Origin: Methylococcus sp. UBA6136
GTDB taxonomy: Bacteria; Pseudomonadota; Gammaproteobacteria; Methylococcales; Methylococcaceae
DNA length: 41,137 nucleotides
Assembly (NCBI GenBank): GCA_002423305.1
Contig: DIVI01000057.1
Span: 1 to 41,137, forward strand
Reading direction: 5' to 3'
Part shown: positions 40,011 through 41,137 of the stretch, one piece after another
Layout: each line of letters starts with the position of its first letter
Numbering within the stretch: the first letter of the stretch is position 1
The notes under the pieces: model-generated
Seen by the model: only the letters and a program-made list of their open reading frames with translations
What the model was told of the DNA's origin: nothing
Database searches by the model: none
Made by a program: the position numbers and the translations under genes

Positions 40011-41137
40011 ATGCCGCTCCACCACGAAATCGCCTTCGAAACCGAAATCTGCGAGCACCTCGGTGCCCATGGCTGGCTCTACGCCGAAGGCGACGCGGCA
40101 GGCTATGACCGGACACGGGCGCTGTTTCCGGCCGATGTGATCGCATGGGTACAGGCGAGCCAGCCCAAGGCATGGGACACGCTGGTCAAAAACCACGGGG
40201 CCAAGGCCGAGACGGTTCTGCTCGACCGCCTGCGGGCCAGCCTCGATGCGCAAGGCACGCTGGCCGTGCTGCGGCATGGCATCGAACTGCTGGGTCTGCG
40301 AGAGAAACTGCGGCTGGCGCGGTTCAAACCGGCCAACGCGCTTAATCCGGACATCCTCACCGACTATCAGGCCAACCGGCTGCGGGTCGTGCGGCAGGTG
40401 CGCTACTCGCTGCACAACGAGAACTGCATTGATCTGGTGCATTTCCTCAATGGCATTCCGGTCAGCACGGTGGAACTGAAGACCGACTTCACCCAGTCGG
40501 TCGAGGATGCCGTCGACCAGTACCGCTTTGATCGCAACCCCACGCCCAAGGGGCAGACGGCGGCGGAACCGCTGCTCAGTTTCCCCAGCGGCGCGCTGGT
40601 GCATTTCGCCGTCAGCAATGACGAGGCGCGAATGACTACCCGGCTGGAGGGGCCGGCGACCCGCTTTCTGCCGTTCAATCTCGGCAACGAGGGTGGCGCG
40701 GGCAATCCACCCTCACCCCTGACCCCTCTCCCAGGGGGCGAGGGGAAGACAAGTGGCGGGCACCGCACCGCCTACCTGTGGCAGAACGTGTGGGATCGGG
40801 AGAGCTGGCTGGAGATCATCGGCCGCTATCTGGTCACGAAGCGCAACGACAAGCACCAAGTCTCCGGGTTGATCTTCCCGCGATTCCACCAGCTCGACGG
40901 GACCCGCAAGCTGATCGAAGCCATCCTCCGCGAAGGACCGGGCGGCAGCTTCCTGATCCATCGCTTCCCCTATTCCGGCAAGTATCTGATCCAGCACTCC
41001 GCCGGGTCGGGCAAGACCAACTCCATTGCATGGGCGGCGCACTTCCTGGCCGATCTGCACGATGCCGAGAACCACAAGCTGTTCGATACCGTACTGGTAG
41101 TCTCTGACCGCAATGTGCTGGATGCCCAGTTGCAGGA
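40011..41137 (+). CDS. hsdR: type I restriction endonuclease subunit R (3' end beyond the window)
   Basis: The first 375 residues from the ATG at 40011; the gene is cut by the window end. An N-terminal nuclease domain carries the D-x11-ELK site in DLVHFLNGIPVSTVELK (PD-(D/E)xK type). The helicase domain begins with the Walker A HSAGSGKT (G332-T336) and continues to a DRNVLDAQL-type segment. HsdR provides ATP-dependent translocation and DNA cleavage with HsdM and HsdS. Two oddities: a repeat-like in-frame insert at about 40707-40760, and an 11-residue near-duplication just before Walker A. Confidence 0.94.
   Translation, partial: MPLHHEIAFETEICEHLGAHGWLYAEGDAAGYDRTRALFPADVIAWVQASQPKAWDTLVKNHGAKAETVLLDRLRASLDAQGTLAVLRHGIELLGLREKLRLARFKPANALNPDILTDYQANRLRVVRQVRYSLHNENCIDLVHFLNGIPVSTVELKTDFTQSVEDAVDQYRFDRNPTPKGQTAAEPLLSFPSGALVHFAVSNDEARMTTRLEGPATRFLPFNLGNEGGAGNPPSPLTPLPGGEGKTSGGHRTAYLWQNVWDRESWLEIIGRYLVTKRNDKHQVSGLIFPRFHQLDGTRKLIEAILREGPGGSFLIHRFPYSGKYLIQHSAGSGKTNSIAWAAHFLADLHDAENHKLFDTVLVVSDRNVLDAQLQ
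40707..40746. repeat. interspersed repeat inserted in frame in hsdR
   Basis: A C-rich stretch (CCTCACCCCTGACCCCTCTC) followed by its near complement (AGGGGGCGAGGGGA). Read on the plus strand it translates to PPSPLTPLPGGEG in hsdR; read on the minus strand it gives the LPLAPWERGQG phrase seen in many unrelated bacterial proteins. These are marks of a widespread short repeat that is tolerated in coding sequences. Related proteins have only a few residues here. Confidence 0.7.

Noticed and set aside
34442..41137. CRISPR array in the defence region
   Set aside because: No regularly spaced direct repeats were seen; the palindromes there are single copies.

Overview
The window looks like chromosomal DNA of a gammaproteobacterium. 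The tpiA-secG-tRNA-Leu(GAG) order is the gammaproteobacterial arrangement, the cell envelope is Gram-negative (many outer-membrane barrels and lipoproteins), and a soluble NAD-dependent formate dehydrogenase is encoded in fdsGBACD order. A chemolithoautotroph or sulfur-oxidiser-like lineage is possible, but the sequence does not prove it. Part 1 (1-8203, + strand) is a compact cluster of seven genes built around two P-type ATPase-like proteins. The first has intact catalytic motifs but no recognisable CPx motif in the membrane. The second keeps the overall architecture but has lost the actuator, phosphorylation and hinge motifs, so it is a predicted pseudo-ATPase. Small proteins of unknown function lie around them, and the last gene fuses two degenerate HMA-like domains to a DUF454 (YbaN-like) membrane domain. 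A CaxA-type Ca2+/H+ antiporter (8293-9393) follows.

Part 2 (9478-14782) is a drug or aromatic-acid efflux locus of the MdtNOP/YtcA type: a divergent TolC-like lipoprotein on the minus strand and a small lipoprotein, an HlyD-type adaptor and a FUSC-type inner-membrane protein on the plus strand. Part 3 (14892-24220, all minus) is an envelope and cation block. It holds a DUF2959 protein, a BBP2-type porin, a TMEM175-like channel, two paralogous coiled-coil porins flanking a second Cax-type antiporter, a Spy-like periplasmic protein and another outer-membrane barrel. A 340-bp non-coding stretch (21221-21560) precedes the porin/Cax operon and may hold a structured leader.

Part 4 (24420-34279) is core metabolism: the formate dehydrogenase operon, glycerol dehydrogenase, miaA (minus), tpiA, secG and tRNA-Leu(GAG) with a strong terminator. 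Part 5 (about 34280 to the end) looks like a defence island beside the tRNA. It is a type I restriction-modification operon (hsdM, hsdS and a truncated hsdR) interrupted by an Abi_2/AbiF-type HEPN gene with its own small structured RNA, a possible orphan antitoxin, a hicBA pair and a Phd/RelE-type pair. The most unusual points are the active/pseudo P-type ATPase cluster and the AbiF-like RNA-protein unit inside the restriction operon.
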